Assembly: GCF_000737785.1 (NCBI RefSeq)
Contig: NZ_JPRO01000001.1
Location: 682,001 to 746,000 of the forward strand
DNA: 64,000 nt
Direction: 5' to 3'
Source of the DNA: Chryseobacterium luteum
GTDB taxonomy: Bacteria; Bacteroidota; Bacteroidia; Flavobacteriales; Weeksellaceae
Both the position numbers and the translations under genes were made by a program. This document shows positions 9,501 to 17,117 of this stretch, piece by piece. Within the stretch, counting starts at the first letter, position 1, and every line of letters begins with the position of its first letter. A model generated the notes under the pieces. The model worked only from the letters and a program-made list of their open reading frames with translations. It had not been told where the DNA came from and searched no databases.

Positions 9501-10088
9501 GTTTACTTCGTGTGAAGAAAGTCCGGTTCCTGCTTTCGGAGAGTAAGGCTGAATTGTGTAACCTTTGTACAATAATCCTTTATCGTACAATTGTTTCAAC
9601 AGCCACCAAACCGTCTCCATATATTTTGACTTGTAGGTGATGTAAGGATCTTCAAGGTCTACCCAATACCCGATTTTCTCGGTAAGGTTGTTCCAAACAT
9701 CCGTATAACGCATTACCGCCTCACGACAAGCTTTGTTGTAATCTTCAATAGAAATTTTATTGCCAATATCTTCTTTAGTGATTCCTAATTCTTTTTCTAC
9801 GCCCAGCTCCACAGGAAGTCCGTGTGTATCCCAACCCGCTTTACGGAAAACCTGTTTCCCGTTCTGAGTCTGATAACGACAGAAAATATCCTTTAATGCT
9901 CTGGCCATAACGTGGTGAATCCCGGGCATACCGTTTGCTGAAGGCGGACCTTCATAAAAAACAAACTCAGGTTTCCCCTCACGAATCTCAACACTCTTAT
10001 TGAAAGTTTTATTTTGTTTCCAAAATTCCGCTACATTTTCGGCTACGTCAATAAGGTTGAGGTTTTTGTATTCTTTAAATTGGCTCAT
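6588..10088 (-). CDS. ileS: Isoleucine--tRNA ligase (IleRS)
   Basis: Class I synthetase that charges tRNA-Ile. At 1166 residues it is the longer eukaryote-like/type 2 form, lacking a C-terminal zinc-knuckle cysteine set; type 2 enzymes are generally known for low sensitivity to mupirocin. The HIGH motif is PSANGMPGIHH (residues 49-59) and the KMSKR loop is near residue 703. The central editing (CP1) domain and a C-terminal anticodon-binding domain are present. It heads a minus-strand run with the DksA-like gene and lspA, and has its own TAnnTTTG promoter element about 36 nt upstream. Confidence 0.98.
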   Translation of the reverse strand: MSQFKEYKNLNLIDVAENVAEFWKQNKTFNKSVEIREGKPEFVFYEGPPSANGMPGIHHVMARALKDIFCRYQTQNGKQVFRKAGWDTHGLPVELGVEKELGITKEDIGNKISIEDYNKACREAVMRYTDVWNNLTEKIGYWVDLEDPYITYKSKYMETVWWLLKQLYDKGLLYKGYTIQPYSPKAGTGLSSHEVNQPGAYRDVSDTTVVAQFKTLPETLPSFLQGFGDVHFLAWTTTPWTLPSNTALTVGPKIDYVLVKTFNQYTFEPINIVLAKALVGKQFAKKFSEGTDEDFVNYNSESKIIPFKILAEFKGADLVGIKYEQLLDYATPYQNPENAFRVISGDFVTTEDGTGIVHTAPTFGADDAKVAKEATPEVPPMLVLNENGNPVPLVDLQGRFLSVVKDEVYGFANEYVKAEYLNDEEKSTEFNIQKEQLKSIIADLKNYLSVDERIALKLRKENKAFKVEKYVHSYPHSWRTDEPLLYYPLDSWFVKMTAVKDRLVDLNKEINWKPKSTGEGRFGNWLENVNDWNLSRSRYWGIPLPIWRTEDLKEEIIIGSVEELYNEIEKSIEAGFMTENPFKGFEIGNMSEENYSLVDLHKNIVDKVILVSASGRAMNRESDLIDVWFDSGSMPYAQLHYPFENKELIDNHKAFPADFIAEGVDQTRGWFYTLHAIGTTVFDSVAYKNVMSNGLVLDAFGQKMSKRLGNTVDPFYTVNKYGPDATRWYMISNANPWENLKFSWVKPDQEKGEDFAEYSPGIEETQRKFFGTLYNTYSFFALYANVDGFNYSEKDIENRPEIDRWILSELNLLIKEVKAFYEDYEPTRVARAINTFVNDNLSNWYVRLCRRRFWKGDYSDDKISAYQTLYTCLETVAKLSAPIAPFFMDQLYQDLNKVTGKESSESIHLTDFPVADESLIDQDLIEKTHLAQTITSLVLSIRRAESLKVRQPLQRVLIPVLDKKTEEQISAVAELIKQEVNVKELQLINAEEASHLIVKQIKPNFKTLGSRLGKDMKTVGGEISNLTAEQISGLEKEGKIDVQGYEITLADVEISTKDIPGWTVTSDGKTTVALDLTLTDELKSEGIAREFINRVQNLRKDKDFDLTDRINIFLEENSPFLNDIKKNEEYISSEVLSNKIEIVSSLSNFNEIEIDEVKFKINVEKN

Positions 10089-10123
10089 TGTAATATCTCA
10101 ATATCGTTGATTAATTAAGTTGG

Positions 10124-10131
10124 CAAATTTA
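10124..10131 (-). promoter_or_regulatory. Bacteroidota -7 promoter element for ileS
   Basis: Reads TAAATTTG on the minus strand, matching TAnnTTTG, 36 nt before the ileS ATG. It probably drives ileS and the genes down to lspA and the lipoproteins. Confidence 0.6.
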
Positions 10132-10690
10132 CTAAAATTTGTCGGTTTATAATATATGTTTTATTTTGATAGTATGGATTAAAAAGTTCTGTTTCAGAAA
10201 TATAAATGTTTGGATTGATTATTGGTGAATTGTCAATGGTGAATGAGTCAATTTTTTAAATCTAATTTTAAAAAAAAATCTGAAATTTTCGGTGATTTCT
10301 ATCAATAGGCGCGGGCTTTAGCCCGTTTAATTTAAGGTGTTTCCAATTGGCTTTAGCCAAAACTTAAAATTTCTTGCTCGCGCATTTTCTAACACAAAGT
10401 TTTAATTTAAATAATAACTAATATCAAGTGAGCAAAGAAGAATCAACAAGTTGATTTGATGAAGCTTTGTTTTCAAGTTTCGTGCAGCAAATTTATTTGC
10501 CTTTGCCATCTGAAATCAAAACTATAATAGTTAAATCTTTGCGTTTAAATTGAAACACAAATAACACAAATGTTTTTCACTAATAAACACAAAAGTTAAA
10601 ACACAATCATCTGTGAAAATTCGTGTTGATCTGTGGTTAAAAATTCAACACATAATATTTTAATCATTCCATCTTTTAATTTTAAATTAA
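10132..10690. repeat. Long non-coding spacer with REP-like palindromes
   Basis: About 560 bases without a believable gene, between ileS and the pigment locus. It holds two palindromes with the same centre: CGGGCTTTAGCCCG at 10312-10325 and TTGGCTTTAGCCAA at 10347-10360. Such GGCTTTAGCC pairs look like the REP units mobilised by REP-associated tyrosine transposases, though no transposase gene is nearby. Further right (about 10555-10650) is AC-rich sequence of a kind I recall as recurrent between flavobacterial genes (CTGTGAAAATTCGTG, TGATCTGTGG). I see no ORF, tRNA or riboswitch in it. Confidence 0.55.
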
Positions 10691-10691
10691 A

Positions 10692-10699
10692 TAAATTTG
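10692..10699 (+). promoter_or_regulatory. Bacteroidota -7 promoter element for the ligase operon
   Basis: TAAATTTG matches TAnnTTTG and lies 21 nt before the TTG start at 10720, giving a short leader. This supports the unusual TTG start. Confidence 0.6.
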
Positions 10700-10719
10700 T
10701 CACTTAAAATAAAAAACCA

Positions 10720-12012
10720 TTGGAATTCTATCCATCAATCGAAAAATCGGACATTCAGGAAATCAAAAAGTTTCAGGAGCAAAAACTTCAGGAACTATTA
10801 ATTTATCTTGAAAACAATTCGCCTTTTTATCAAAAAGTATTTAAAGAAAACAATATCAATATAGCTGATATTCAGACGGTGGAAGATTTACAGAAAATCC
10901 CGACAACAACTAAGAATGACATTCAGCAGAATAATGATGATTTTTTCTGTATTACGCGGGATAAAATTGTTGACTACAGCACAACTTCAGGAACTTTGGG
11001 TGATCCTGTAACTTTCGGATTGTCAGATAACGACCTTGAAAGGCTGGCTTACAACGAAGCTATTTCCTTCGTTTGTGCAGGAATTCAGAAAGGTGATGTT
11101 GTACAGATGATCACAACTATTGATAAAAGATTTATGGCAGGTCTGGCCTATTTTTTAGGCTTAAGAAAAATGGGTGCAAGCGTTGTCAGAATGGGACCCG
11201 GAATCCCCGAACTTCAATGGGATTCTATTTTTAGGTATAAGCCGAAATATTTAATTACAGTTCCGTCTTTTTTGTTGAAGATGATTGATTATGCTGAAAA
11301 ACATGGTGTTGACTATAAAAATTCCAGCATTTACGGCGCGATATGTATCGGAGAAAGCATCAAAAATCAGGACTTTACAGATAATATTCTTTCACAGAAG
11401 ATTAAAGAAAAATGGGATATTAAATTATTTTCAACTTACGCTTCCACAGAAATGAGCACAGCCTTCACGGAATGTGAGCATCAAATCGGAGGACATCAGC
11501 ATCCGGAATTAATTATCACGGAAATTCTTGATGACGATGGAAATGTAGTTCAGGAGGGAGAAAGCGGAGAATTAACCATTACAACTTTAGGTGTAGAAGC
11601 TCTTCCATTGTTAAGATTTAAAACCGGAGATATCGTAAAAGCTCATTATGAACCTTGCCAATGCGGAAGAAATACAATGAGATTAGGCCCTGTTGTCGGT
11701 AGAAAACAGCAGATGATCAAATATAAAGGAACAACGTTGTATCCGCCTGCCATGAATGATATTTTGAATGATTTTAATAATATTTTGTGTTATCAGATCG
11801 TTATCCAGTCGAATGAAATTGGACTGGATGAAATTATCATCAAATTAAGCACAGAACAGGAGCATGAAACTTTCGTCAATGAAGTTCGTGACCATTTCCG
11901 GGCAAAGCTCAGGGTAAGTCCTAAGATTGAAATCATTGATTTTGATGTTTTGTCTAAAACTGTTTTTAATCCAAACAGCAGAAAACCAATCACATTTATA
12001 GATTTAAGATAA
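10720..12012 (+). CDS. PaaK-like AMP-dependent acyl ligase (aryl starter activation)
   Basis: Adenylate-forming enzyme of the phenylacetate-CoA ligase type, 430 residues. The ATP-binding loop is STTSGTLG (about 87-94); a Cys-rich element CQCGR and the KGTTLYP hinge in the C-terminal part are typical of PaaK-like ligases. Start is TTG, backed by a promoter element 21 nt upstream and the absence of a nearby ATG. In aryl polyene clusters the equivalent ligase (ApeH) activates the aromatic acid and loads it on an ACP; the tyrosine ammonia-lyase close by suggests 4-coumarate as substrate here. That assignment is inferred from context. The next gene follows after 12 nt. Confidence 0.85.
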   Translation: MEFYPSIEKSDIQEIKKFQEQKLQELLIYLENNSPFYQKVFKENNINIADIQTVEDLQKIPTTTKNDIQQNNDDFFCITRDKIVDYSTTSGTLGDPVTFGLSDNDLERLAYNEAISFVCAGIQKGDVVQMITTIDKRFMAGLAYFLGLRKMGASVVRMGPGIPELQWDSIFRYKPKYLITVPSFLLKMIDYAEKHGVDYKNSSIYGAICIGESIKNQDFTDNILSQKIKEKWDIKLFSTYASTEMSTAFTECEHQIGGHQHPELIITEILDDDGNVVQEGESGELTITTLGVEALPLLRFKTGDIVKAHYEPCQCGRNTMRLGPVVGRKQQMIKYKGTTLYPPAMNDILNDFNNILCYQIVIQSNEIGLDEIIIKLSTEQEHETFVNEVRDHFRAKLRVSPKIEIIDFDVLSKTVFNPNSRKPITFIDLR

Positions 12013-12024
12013 TAAGACCAGAGG

Positions 12025-12627
12025 ATGAAAAAAATATTATTTCTTTTGTTAATTGCTCTTTCTGCCGGTGTTATGGCTCAAAGGGTAAGAGTTGTTTCCG
12101 GAGATTACAAGTTCCTGAAAGATCAGAAATTCATCAAAGTAATTTTCAAATTTGATGGCGTTACTTTTGCGAAAAAGAAGATCAGTGAGGATCAGTATAT
12201 CAAAGATAGGATGGAGGATATTGAGCAGACTAGCGGTAAAGAAGAATCTGAAAAATGGAGAAAAGACTGGGAATATTCAAAAGAAAAAAGTTTTCCGGAT
12301 AAATTTTTAGCTTCATGGAATAAAAATATCGACATCAAGGCTGCCACAAACATTGAGCAGACGAAATATACCCTTATTGTAGAGCCTACATGGATTTCCC
12401 AGGGATGGTTTGCCGGAGTTGTCAACGAGCCTGCAAAATTGGATTCCAGAATGACCTTTATAGAAACAAATAATCCCGATCATGTTTTACTGGTTGTTGA
12501 AGGAGTTGGAGCAACAGGTGATAATGTGATAGGAATTCCAAATCATAATGACCGGATCGCAGAATGCTATGCAAAAACTTCTAAAATGTTGGCTCTGAAA
12601 GCAAACCACTACAAAGAAAAAAAGTAA
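12025..12627 (+). CDS. Secreted protein, paralogue A, unknown function
   Basis: A 200-residue protein with a classical signal peptide cleaved after VMAQ (about residue 19). The mature part is a soluble alpha/beta protein with conserved-looking tryptophans and the phrases SGDYKFLK, YTLIVEPTW and EGVGATGDN. The neighbouring gene encodes a paralogue of equal length with matching blocks (SGDAKFLK, YTLIVKVKW, ESVEAPGDQ), so the pair arose by tandem duplication. Both follow the ligase gene at short spacing and are probably in its operon. A periplasmic accessory role in pigment handling is possible but not shown. Confidence 0.8.
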   Translation: MKKILFLLLIALSAGVMAQRVRVVSGDYKFLKDQKFIKVIFKFDGVTFAKKKISEDQYIKDRMEDIEQTSGKEESEKWRKDWEYSKEKSFPDKFLASWNKNIDIKAATNIEQTKYTLIVEPTWISQGWFAGVVNEPAKLDSRMTFIETNNPDHVLLVVEGVGATGDNVIGIPNHNDRIAECYAKTSKMLALKANHYKEKK

Positions 12628-12686
12628 TAATTGATTGCTTTTTTATAATATATTTGAAACTTCAATTTTTTAGAAAAATTATAACT

Positions 12687-13289
12687 ATGAAAAAACTATT
12701 ATTTCTATTGTTTTTTGCAATTTCAACAGTTGCAATGGCCCAGAAATTTAAAATTCAAAGCGGAGACGCAAAATTCTTAAAAGGAATCGAAACTGTAAAT
12801 GTCGTTTTTGATTATTCAGGGATGAAACTGATGAAAGAAAATTATACAGAAGAAGAATATATTCCAAGAAGAATAGAAGAACTTAACAAAAAAACTGAAG
12901 GAAGCGGGGATATCTGGAAAAAACAATGGCAACGAAGCAAAGAAGAGCTGTGGAATCCGAAATTCATCACGACATTCAATAAAGTTTTGTCAAAAGAAAA
13001 TATCAATACAAAGCTGAAGGAAAATGCTCAAAGTCCATATACATTGATTGTTAAAGTAAAATGGGTTTATCCGGGTTGGGATGCCGGAATTATGAAGCAG
13101 TCTGCAAAGGTGACTACGCAGCTTACTTTTGTTGAGACGGATTCTAAAAAAGTATTGTGCGACATAGAAAGTGTAGAAGCTCCGGGAGATCAGTGGGGAA
13201 GTAATTTTAATAATGAAACCAGGGTAGGAGAAGGTTTTGCCAAAACCGGTAAAACTCTTGCTCAGAGAATCGAAAGAGAATTGAAATAA
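12687..13289 (+). CDS. Secreted protein, paralogue B, unknown function
   Basis: A 200-residue protein, paralogous to the preceding one: signal peptide ending VAMAQ, then SGDAKFLKG near the mature N-terminus, a Trp-rich middle (IWKKQWQRSKEEL against EKWRKDWEYSKEK), and YTLIVKVKW later. The start is placed at 12687 because this gives a clean signal peptide and the same length as its twin; an in-frame start at 12654 would add 11 residues before it. It is the last plus-strand gene before a bidirectional terminator. Function not recognised. Confidence 0.8.
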   Translation: MKKLLFLLFFAISTVAMAQKFKIQSGDAKFLKGIETVNVVFDYSGMKLMKENYTEEEYIPRRIEELNKKTEGSGDIWKKQWQRSKEELWNPKFITTFNKVLSKENINTKLKENAQSPYTLIVKVKWVYPGWDAGIMKQSAKVTTQLTFVETDSKKVLCDIESVEAPGDQWGSNFNNETRVGEGFAKTGKTLAQRIERELK

Positions 13290-13292
13290 AAC

Positions 13293-13326
13293 AAAAACCG
13301 GTCTGAAAATATTCAGACCGGTTTTT
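13293..13326. terminator. Bidirectional terminator
   Basis: A perfect 15-bp stem with a 4-nt loop (AATA); the core is ACCGGTCTGAA paired with TTCAGACCGGT. It is flanked by A and T runs, so it can stop the secreted-protein genes on the plus strand and the halogenase-like gene on the minus strand. Confidence 0.9.
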
Positions 13327-14576
13327 TATTGCTGTTCCTGCTGTTTCTCCATTTTAATCAGATTCGCAAGATTTTTAATGACTGTATCGTGTTTTTTCAC
13401 AAAAGGATTGTCTTTATTCCAGACGTAGCCGGCCAAAACCGCGCATATTTTCCTCTTTATATCTTCATTTTCAGGTCTGTGGAAAAATAATTCCTGAAGA
13501 TTTCCCGTATACCACTCCTTTACATAAGTCGTAAAAACATCTACACCGTAAAGAATATAATCCGTGTATTCTTTCTGCCAGTCGATTTTCTCACCGTTAA
13601 GCTGCCTTAAAGCCAGCTTTGCAGCCAGCATTCCCGATTCCGTGGCAAATGCCATTCCCGATGAGAAAACAGGATCAAGGAATTCAGAAGCATTTCCTGT
13701 CAGGGCATATCCCTCCCCGAACAGTTGTTTTACAGAGCACGAATAATCTTTCAGATGCTTTGGCTCAAAAATAAAATCTACATTGCCAAAACGTTTTACA
13801 TAATAATCAGAAAGAGAAATAGCTTTTCTCAATGCTTCCGTAGTATCGACGTTTTCGGATAATTGATCAATATATTCAGTCGGGCCAACAATTCCTACAC
13901 TCGTATTTCCGTTGGAAAAAGGAATTACCCAAAGCCAGACTTCAGTTTCAATAATATCAAAAGAAATCAACGTTCCTTCCTCACCTTCCTCTCTGTTAAT
14001 ATCCTCTACATGCGAGAAAATGGCAGAATGCGGAGAAAGTTTTGAAGGTTTTTCAAGATCCAGAAGCCTTGGCAGTACTCTTCCGTAGCCACTTGAATCT
14101 ATGACGAATTTAGCATGAATCTCCTTTGTTTCGCCGTCCCTGGTCTTTACAGTCGTTACAGAATCTGCACCGTTGAACCGGATATCAACGACTTCTGTTT
14201 CAAATTCAAGGTCAATGCCTTTATTCATCACTTCCTGAGCCAGAGTATTATCAAAATCAGCTCTCGGAACCTGCCAGGTCCAGTCCCAGCCCTCTCCGAA
14301 CTTGTCGCTGAAATCAAAAATGCAAACTTCATTGCCTCGTAAAAACCGGGCTCCCAGTTTTTTTTCAAAGCCCATTTTATCCAAAGCTGGAAAAAGTCCC
14401 GCCTCATCAAAATGATCCATTACCCTGGGAATTAAGCTTTCGCCCACTACCAGTCTCGGGAATTTTGTTTTTTCAACAACTTTTACGCTGACATTGTTCT
14501 TCTTTAAGTATGAAGAAGATACGCAACCTGACGGTCCGGCGCCGATTACGAGAACGTCAACAAATTCTTTACTCAT
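13326..14576 (-). CDS. Flavin-dependent halogenase-like FAD oxidoreductase
   Basis: A 416-residue FAD protein of the tryptophan/phenol halogenase superfamily. The dinucleotide-binding loop is GAGPSG (12-17), GESL follows at about 45, and the halogenase hallmark WxWxIP is present as WLWVIP (about 212-217). A lysine ahead of LGA (Lys73) sits where phenolic halogenases carry the catalytic Lys. Flexirubins with a chlorinated aryl ring are known, so chlorination of the pigment or its precursor is a reasonable inference, not proof; related family members act as plain hydroxylases or reductases. It is divergent from the ammonia-lyase gene, with back-to-back promoters. Confidence 0.8.
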   Translation of the reverse strand: MSKEFVDVLVIGAGPSGCVSSSYLKKNNVSVKVVEKTKFPRLVVGESLIPRVMDHFDEAGLFPALDKMGFEKKLGARFLRGNEVCIFDFSDKFGEGWDWTWQVPRADFDNTLAQEVMNKGIDLEFETEVVDIRFNGADSVTTVKTRDGETKEIHAKFVIDSSGYGRVLPRLLDLEKPSKLSPHSAIFSHVEDINREEGEEGTLISFDIIETEVWLWVIPFSNGNTSVGIVGPTEYIDQLSENVDTTEALRKAISLSDYYVKRFGNVDFIFEPKHLKDYSCSVKQLFGEGYALTGNASEFLDPVFSSGMAFATESGMLAAKLALRQLNGEKIDWQKEYTDYILYGVDVFTTYVKEWYTGNLQELFFHRPENEDIKRKICAVLAGYVWNKDNPFVKKHDTVIKNLANLIKMEKQQEQQ

Positions 14577-14605
14577 CTTTGATTTTTTATTTTAATAATA
14601 ACTTC

Positions 14606-14613
14606 TATCTTTG
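14606..14613 (+). promoter_or_regulatory. Bacteroidota -7 element for the ammonia-lyase operon
   Basis: TATCTTTG matches TAnnTTTG. It is 61 nt upstream of the lyase ATG, leaving a leader of about 50 nt. It lies 3 nt from a matching element on the other strand. Confidence 0.55.
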
Positions 14614-14616
14614 CCG

Positions 14617-14624
14617 CAAAATTA
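14617..14624 (-). promoter_or_regulatory. Bacteroidota -7 element for the halogenase-like gene
   Basis: Reads TAATTTTG on the minus strand (TAnnTTTG), 40 nt upstream of the halogenase-like ATG. It is back to back with the lyase promoter, so the two divergent genes could compete for polymerase or share a regulator. Confidence 0.5.
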
Positions 14625-14674
14625 GTGACAATTAATTAATATTTTACAAAATTAGCAACTATTACTTTTAATTA

Positions 14675-16195
14675 ATGAAAATAAATAACTTTTTAGGACT
14701 GAAGGATTTTCAAAAAATTATCATTGAGAACGGAAAAATAGAACTGGACGAATCACTCTTGGATAGAGTGGAAGCGAGTTTTCAGTTTTTAAAGGAATTT
14801 TCAAGAAATAAAGTAATATATGGTGTCAATACCGGTTTTGGGCCGATGGCTCAGTTCAAAATCAGTGATGAAGATACCCACCAGCTTCAGTATAACCTGA
14901 TCAGAAGCCATTCTTCAGGAATCGGAAACCCGCTGCCTGCCCAGGAAGTAAAAGCCTGTATGCTGGCAAGACTCAATACACTTTCACTTGGAAATTCAGG
15001 CGTTCACCAGTCTGTTGTTCATTTACTTAAAGAATTGATCAACAGAGATATTACACCTTTGATCTTCGAACACGGAGGAGTCGGGGCAAGTGGTGATTTG
15101 GTACAGCTTGCGCACCTTGCTTTAGTCTTAATTGGCGAAGGCGAAGTTTTCTATAAAGGTGAAAGAACATCTACAAAAGAAGTTTTCGAAATTGAAGGAT
15201 TGGAACCGATTCAGGTTGAAATCCGAGAAGGGCTTGCTTTAATGAACGGAACTTCTGTGATGTCGGGAATTGGTGTTGTTAATGCTTACAAAGCCAATCA
15301 ATTAACAGATATTTCAATTAAATTGTCTTGTGCCATTAACGAAATCGTTCAGGCTTATGACGATCATTTATCCGAAGCTTTGAACGGTACCAAAAAACAT
15401 TACGGTCAGCAGAAAGTAGCAGAAAGAATGCGTGCACATTTAGCAGACAGCAAGTTGATCAGAAAAAGAGAAGACCATCTTTATACCCACTTTGAAGAGC
15501 AGGAAAAGGTCTTTAAAGAAAAAGTTCAGGAATATTATTCCTTAAGATGTGTTCCCCAGATTCTGGGTCCTGTTCTGGATACCCTGGAATATACTGAAAC
15601 GGTTCTTGAAAACGAGATCAACTCAGCCAATGACAATCCGATCATCAATGTAGAGGATAAACATGTATATCATGGCGGAAATTTCCATGGAGACTACATT
15701 TCACTAGAAATGGACAAGCTGAAAATCGTTGTTACGAAGCTGACCATGCTTGCAGAAAGACAGTTGAACTACCTTTTGAATGCAAAAATCAACGAAATAT
15801 TGCCTCCTTTTGTAAATTTAGGTAAATTAGGCTTCAATTTCGGAATGCAGGGTGTACAGTTTACGGCAACATCTACTACGGCAGAAAGCCAGATGCTGTC
15901 AAACTCCATGTATGTACACAGTATACCTAATAATAATGATAATCAGGATATTGTGAGCATGGGAACCAATGCAGCAGTGATCTGCAGAAAAGTGATCGAG
16001 AATGCATTCGAGGTATTGGCCATTGAAGCCATCACCATCATTCAGGCTGTGGAATATCTTGGTTTTCAGGATAAGGTTTCGTCTTCTACCAAAGAGCTGT
16101 ATGACGAAATAAGAAAGATCATTCCTGCATTTTCCAATGATATGGTAATGTATCCGTATCTGGAGGAAGTGAAAAAATATTTAAAGGCAATGTAA
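14675..16195 (+). CDS. Tyrosine ammonia-lyase (HAL/PAL/TAL family)
   Basis: Makes 4-coumarate and ammonia from tyrosine, supplying the aryl starter. The 506-residue protein carries the MIO-forming Ala-Ser-Gly triad (137-139, within GGVGASGDL), the active-site segment YGVNTGFGP (49-57), the selectivity region RSHSSG (77-82) and the SANDNP motif. From memory it is very close along its length to the characterised F. johnsoniae tyrosine ammonia-lyase, which has the same RSHSSG segment; this, with the pigment context, favours tyrosine over histidine. Histidine ammonia-lyase (hutH) is the alternative, but no other hut genes are here. It opens the plus-strand pigment operon. Confidence 0.9.
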   Translation: MKINNFLGLKDFQKIIIENGKIELDESLLDRVEASFQFLKEFSRNKVIYGVNTGFGPMAQFKISDEDTHQLQYNLIRSHSSGIGNPLPAQEVKACMLARLNTLSLGNSGVHQSVVHLLKELINRDITPLIFEHGGVGASGDLVQLAHLALVLIGEGEVFYKGERTSTKEVFEIEGLEPIQVEIREGLALMNGTSVMSGIGVVNAYKANQLTDISIKLSCAINEIVQAYDDHLSEALNGTKKHYGQQKVAERMRAHLADSKLIRKREDHLYTHFEEQEKVFKEKVQEYYSLRCVPQILGPVLDTLEYTETVLENEINSANDNPIINVEDKHVYHGGNFHGDYISLEMDKLKIVVTKLTMLAERQLNYLLNAKINEILPPFVNLGKLGFNFGMQGVQFTATSTTAESQMLSNSMYVHSIPNNNDNQDIVSMGTNAAVICRKVIENAFEVLAIEAITIIQAVEYLGFQDKVSSSTKELYDEIRKIIPAFSNDMVMYPYLEEVKKYLKAM

Positions 16196-16269
16196 TTATC
16201 AGTGATAATGAATTGTCATACACTTAGGGATTAAAGTTAACTTGAAAAAAACTAAATAAACACTAACAC

Positions 16270-17001
16270 ATGAAATGTGCAATTGTCACAGGCGGCTCCA
16301 GGGGGATTGGAAGAGCTGTCTGCATAAAACTGGCGGAAGAAAAAAATTACCATATACTCATCAACTATGCTTCAAATGAAGTGGCGGCAAAGGAAACTTT
16401 AGCCAAAGTAGAAGCACTTGGAGCTACGGGAGAGATCCTTAAATTTGATGTGGCCAATGCAGAAGAAAGCCTGAATGTTTTAACGGAATGGCAGGACAGA
16501 AATCCTGATGCAATCGTTGAGGTGATCGTCAACAATGCTGGTATTACAAGAGACGGATTATTCATGTGGATGCAGAGTGAAGACTGGAACAGCGTAATCA
16601 ATACAAGTCTGAACGGCTTTTTTAATGTAACCAACTTCTTTATCCAGAAGCTTCTGCGTAATAAATACGGAAGAATCATCAATATGGTTTCTGTTTCCGG
16701 AGTAAAAGGAACCGCAGGGCAAACCAATTATTCTGCAGCAAAAGGAGCTTTGGTAGGTGCTACAAAAGCACTCGCCCAGGAAGTAGCCAAGAGAAACATT
16801 ACAGTGAATGCAGTAGCTCCCGGATTTATCAGAACAGATATGACCCAGGACTTCAATGAAGACGAACTTAAAGCAATGATCCCCGCCAACAGGTTTGGAG
16901 AAGCAGAAGAAGTGGCAGATCTGGTTGCATTTTTAGCGTCCAGAAAAGCGTCATACATTACCGGGGAAATTGTAAATATTAACGGGGGAATTTACTCCTA
17001 A
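16270..17001 (+). CDS. 3-ketoacyl-ACP reductase (FabG-like)
   Basis: Short-chain dehydrogenase/reductase, 243 residues, reducing 3-ketoacyl-ACP to 3-hydroxyacyl-ACP with NADPH. Seen in the sequence: cofactor loop TGGSRGIG (7-14), NNAG (88-91), and the active-site Ser141/Ser143, Tyr154 and Lys158 (YSAAK). The C-terminus ends in the usual NINGG. Next to a ketosynthase and an ACP it fits the ketoreductase of the polyene cycle (ApeQ role). Housekeeping FabG is an alternative, but the cluster position argues for a dedicated copy. Confidence 0.9.
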   Translation: MKCAIVTGGSRGIGRAVCIKLAEEKNYHILINYASNEVAAKETLAKVEALGATGEILKFDVANAEESLNVLTEWQDRNPDAIVEVIVNNAGITRDGLFMWMQSEDWNSVINTSLNGFFNVTNFFIQKLLRNKYGRIINMVSVSGVKGTAGQTNYSAAKGALVGATKALAQEVAKRNITVNAVAPGFIRTDMTQDFNEDELKAMIPANRFGEAEEVADLVAFLASRKASYITGEIVNINGGIYS

Positions 17002-17012
17002 ATAGTAAAAAA

Positions 17013-17104
17013 ATAATGTAGCAATATAACAATGTACCAGTGTAACCATGTTGCTGTGAGCTCAATGCTATTGTTACATTGTTATACTGATACATTGTTA
17101 CATT
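17013..17104. repeat. Palindromic intergenic repeat, copy A
   Basis: Fills the gap between the ketoreductase and ketosynthase genes. The left arm contains AACAATGTACCAGTGTAACC and the right arm is its imperfect inverse. It is built from the same ACCAGTGTAACAATG words as copies B, C and D. Confidence 0.7.
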
Positions 17105-17117
17105 TAAATATAAAGAC

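Noticed and set aside
14675..16195. Histidine ammonia-lyase of the hut pathway
   Set aside because: No hutU, hutI or hutG partners are adjacent, and the sequence resembles the F. johnsoniae tyrosine enzyme in the selectivity region. The arginase-like protein at 55459 is distant and lacks metal ligands.
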